Assembly (NCBI GenBank): GCA_004556705.1
Contig: SFGA01000021.1
Coordinates: forward strand, 1-31,922
From: Ruminococcus sp.
GTDB lineage: Bacteria; Bacillota; Clostridia; Oscillospirales; Acutalibacteraceae
Length of the DNA stretch: 31,922 nucleotides
Reading direction: 5' to 3'
Each line of letters starts with the position of its first letter. The first letter of the stretch is position 1. Both the position numbers and the translations under genes were made by a program. Shown here in pieces: positions 30,311-31,922 of this stretch. The notes below the pieces were generated by a model that worked only from the letters and a program-made list of their open reading frames with translations, did not search any database and had not been told where the DNA came from.

Positions 30311-31777
30311 ATGAATAAACAAAAACTTAAAAAAATTTGCTTATCCGTATTCAGTGTTATTATGGTTGCTTTGATAATAACAGGAATTGTGTATTTGTCA
30401 ATGCTCGGTGACAGTTCTAAAATCAAAGTTGCAGATAAACCTAGCCCTACTGATACATCAAATCAGCCATTTGTCCAAGACGTAAGCGGAGACAGCGAAA
30501 ATTTCAGAATTCCGGCTATTATCACACTCGACAGCGGCAGACTTGTAGCGGCAACTGATGCAAGATATGACAGTACCTCTGACGGCGGCGGATTGGACAC
30601 GGTAGTTGCATACAGCGACGATAACGGCAAAACATGGCAAAGCTATACAGCTAATTTCTTGGGCGACAACGGCAATAAATTTCATAAAAAGTCAACTTCG
30701 TTTATTGATCCCGAATTGTTAACGGACGGTAAAAATATATGGATGATGACAACCTTTTATTCGGGCGGTGTGGCTCTTTCGAAATATACGGGATTAAAGC
30801 CTGCCGTTGATAAATCCGCTTTTGACAATGACGGGATGCTGTTGCTTTCCAAAAACTACGGATTAAGCTATAAATACAAGGTTGATGTCGAAAGCTTTGA
30901 AAACGGATATTCGAGGATTTTGAAAAATACAGGCGAGGATACGGGATATAAAATTGATGAATTTTTCTTCTTGTATGATAAGAATAACAATAAAATCGGT
31001 AATATTTTCTATGTAAAAACAAGATCTGTATTTTCCGTTGTTCCGACAACGTTTTTGTATATGACGAAATCGGTTGACGGCGGCGAAACCTTTGGTGCGC
31101 CTAAGCTTATAAATGCTAAAAAAGCTGACGAGCCGTTTTACGGTGTCGGACCGGGCAGGGGAGTTGTTACCTCCGACGGCACTATGATAATGTCGGCGTA
31201 TTTTGCAAACATTAAAAAAGGACTTCAGTTTTCTTCGTTTATTTATTCTGAGGATTGCGGTAATACTTGGCAGAGGAGCGAAAGCTTGCCGTCAAACGAG
31301 CAGTGTGAATACTCAGGCGAAAGCCAAATAGTTGAGCTTCCGAACGGTAATTTGCGTTGCTTCTTTAGAAACAACAGTAACAGACTTTGCTATATTGACG
31401 CAGCAAAAGAAAACGGAAAATACATTTGGAGCGATATTGTTATATCGGACGTTGAAATCACAAGCAGCTGTATGTTGAGTGTAATTGATGTAAATAACGA
31501 CGGAAAGAATTATATTCTTGTTTCGTGCCCGACAGGTACGGAAACAACCGATAAGGGAGAAACAAAACACGTAAGAGCCGACGGCAAAATCTTCGCCTTC
31601 TCTTTGGATGATGAGTGCAATATGACTCTCAAAAACACAACTTCTGTTAAAAAAGATGCGTTTATGTACTCTTGTATGTCACTTACGAAAGACGGAAATG
31701 TTGCAATTACATACGAAAGCGAAGTCGGAGAAATAACCTTTGCAATATATCAGATTGACAGCTTAATCGGACAATAA
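30311..31777 (+). CDS. Membrane-anchored exo-alpha-sialidase (GH33)
   Basis: Predicted sialidase that removes terminal sialic acid from mucin-type glycans outside the cell. The 488-aa protein has an N-terminal basic stretch plus a single hydrophobic helix (about 9-31) that could be an anchor or uncleaved signal; I see no lipobox or LPXTG. The beta-propeller has the FRIP motif (65-68, Arg66), Asp83 as likely acid/base, three Asp boxes (102-109 SDDNGKTW, 254-261 SVDGGETF, 313-320 SEDCGNTW), Glu337 (in SGESQIVEL), Arg353, Arg422 and the likely nucleophile Tyr453 (FMYSCMS). Spacings agree with the classic Arg-triad sialidases. I chose the ATG at 30311, after GGGGGAG; a TTG at 30266 would translate the leader hairpin. 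No sialic-acid uptake genes lie within the window. Confidence 0.9.
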   Translation: MNKQKLKKICLSVFSVIMVALIITGIVYLSMLGDSSKIKVADKPSPTDTSNQPFVQDVSGDSENFRIPAIITLDSGRLVAATDARYDSTSDGGGLDTVVAYSDDNGKTWQSYTANFLGDNGNKFHKKSTSFIDPELLTDGKNIWMMTTFYSGGVALSKYTGLKPAVDKSAFDNDGMLLLSKNYGLSYKYKVDVESFENGYSRILKNTGEDTGYKIDEFFFLYDKNNNKIGNIFYVKTRSVFSVVPTTFLYMTKSVDGGETFGAPKLINAKKADEPFYGVGPGRGVVTSDGTMIMSAYFANIKKGLQFSSFIYSEDCGNTWQRSESLPSNEQCEYSGESQIVELPNGNLRCFFRNNSNRLCYIDAAKENGKYIWSDIVISDVEITSSCMLSVIDVNNDGKNYILVSCPTGTETTDKGETKHVRADGKIFAFSLDDECNMTLKNTTSVKKDAFMYSCMSLTKDGNVAITYESEVGEITFAIYQIDSLIGQ

Positions 31778-31790
31778 AATCCTCTCAACT

Positions 31791-31822
31791 AACGCAGATA
31801 AGTAAATCCTTATCTGCGTTTT
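31791..31822 (+). terminator. Terminator of the sialidase gene
   Basis: A perfect 12-bp stem (31791-31802 with 31809-31820) around TAAATC, ending in a short T-run (TTTTAT). It begins 13 bases after the stop. Confidence 0.8.
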
Positions 31823-31843
31823 ATATGGTGTATTTATACGTGG

Positions 31844-31871
31844 AAAAAATCCCCCAGTTCTACTGGGGGTT
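31844..31871 (-). terminator. Hairpin, terminator-like on the minus strand (or transposon-end hairpin)
   Basis: CCCCCAG (31851-31857) pairs with CTGGGGG (31863-31869) around TTCTA. On the minus strand the stem is followed by ATTTTTT, so it fits a terminator for a leftward gene beyond the window. A GC-rich hairpin at the edge of an intergenic region is also what an IS200/IS605-type end looks like; no transposase is visible to decide. Confidence 0.5.
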
Positions 31872-31898
31872 AAAAAAGGCTTTAGCAAAGACAGAAAA

Positions 31899-31916
31899 GG
31901 CGGGCAAAAGACCGCC
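31899..31916. other. Short GC hairpin at the window edge
   Basis: GGCGG (31899-31903) pairs with CCGCC (31912-31916) around an eight-base loop. On the minus strand TTTT follows. It is too close to the edge to interpret; it may be a second leftward terminator or part of a gene start beyond the window. Confidence 0.35.
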
Positions 31917-31922
31917 GAAAAA

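Noticed and set aside
1..31922. tRNA, rRNA, prophage, defence system or CRISPR array
   Set aside because: I read both strands for such features and saw no cloverleaf, array or phage or defence protein motifs; the gene content is mostly conserved core chromosome.

Overview
This AT-rich window looks like chromosome from an endospore-forming member of the Clostridia (Firmicutes), most likely a gut Oscillospiraceae/Ruminococcaceae-type commensal. The reasons are the gene order (cdaA-cdaR, scpA-scpB-DUF2953-gerW-dacF-rluB, and the yicC/yloC-to-spoVM run known from Bacillus subtilis), several sporulation genes (a SipL-like protein, GerW, a DacF-type carboxypeptidase, SpoVM), strong GGAGG-type ribosome binding sites, frequent TTG starts, and a sialidase at the right end. 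The exact genus cannot be fixed from this sequence alone.

Layout. (1) 1-2477: a leftward tcdA with its own terminator, diverging from a SipL-like SPOCS-LysM coat-morphogenesis gene that ends in a terminator. (2) 2535-3895: a translationally coupled pair, DUF3343 plus a class V aminotransferase/cysteine-desulfurase-like enzyme, followed by a 15-bp inverted repeat. (3) 3984-13112: a tightly packed rightward run for c-di-AMP synthesis and its regulator (cdaA, cdaR), a DUF1385 membrane protein, prmC, an M50 protease, scpA-scpB, DUF2953, gerW, dacF and rluB. An internal promoter and a ribosome-site-masking hairpin lie before dacF. (4) 13138-26193: a consensus promoter, then yicC-remA-gmk-rpoZ-priA-def-fmt-rsmB-rlmN-prpC-prkC-rsgA-thiN-(51-codon gene)-spoVM and a strong terminator. 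This matches the B. subtilis yloC-spoVM order except that coaBC and rpe are missing and a small hydrophobic gene has been added. (5) 26208-28341: alaA, with its own promoter, converges on a ZIP metal transporter across a shared bidirectional terminator. (6) 28362-30037: a leftward pair with no recognised function, an HTH/ankyrin-like protein and a zinc-ribbon membrane protein with an Asp/Tyr tail. (7) 30227-31922: a membrane-anchored exo-sialidase with a terminator-like hairpin in its leader, then a run of hairpins at the right edge.

How the genes fit together. Most are housekeeping: translation start and formylation (def, fmt), rRNA and release-factor modification (rsmB, rlmN, rluB, prmC), ribosome assembly (rsgA), replication restart (priA), chromosome condensation (scpAB), nucleotide supply (gmk) and transcription (rpoZ). 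Two signalling pairs, CdaA/CdaR and PrpC/PrkC, sense the cell envelope. SipL and SpoVM lie in the same window; both act with SpoIVA at the forespore surface. The most useful new observations are two genes of under 60 codons (spoVM and its hydrophobic CKCC-tailed upstream neighbour), the leader structures before dacF, zip and the sialidase, and the uncharacterised 28.4-30.0 kb pair. I found no CRISPR array, tRNA, rRNA, prophage or complete mobile element.
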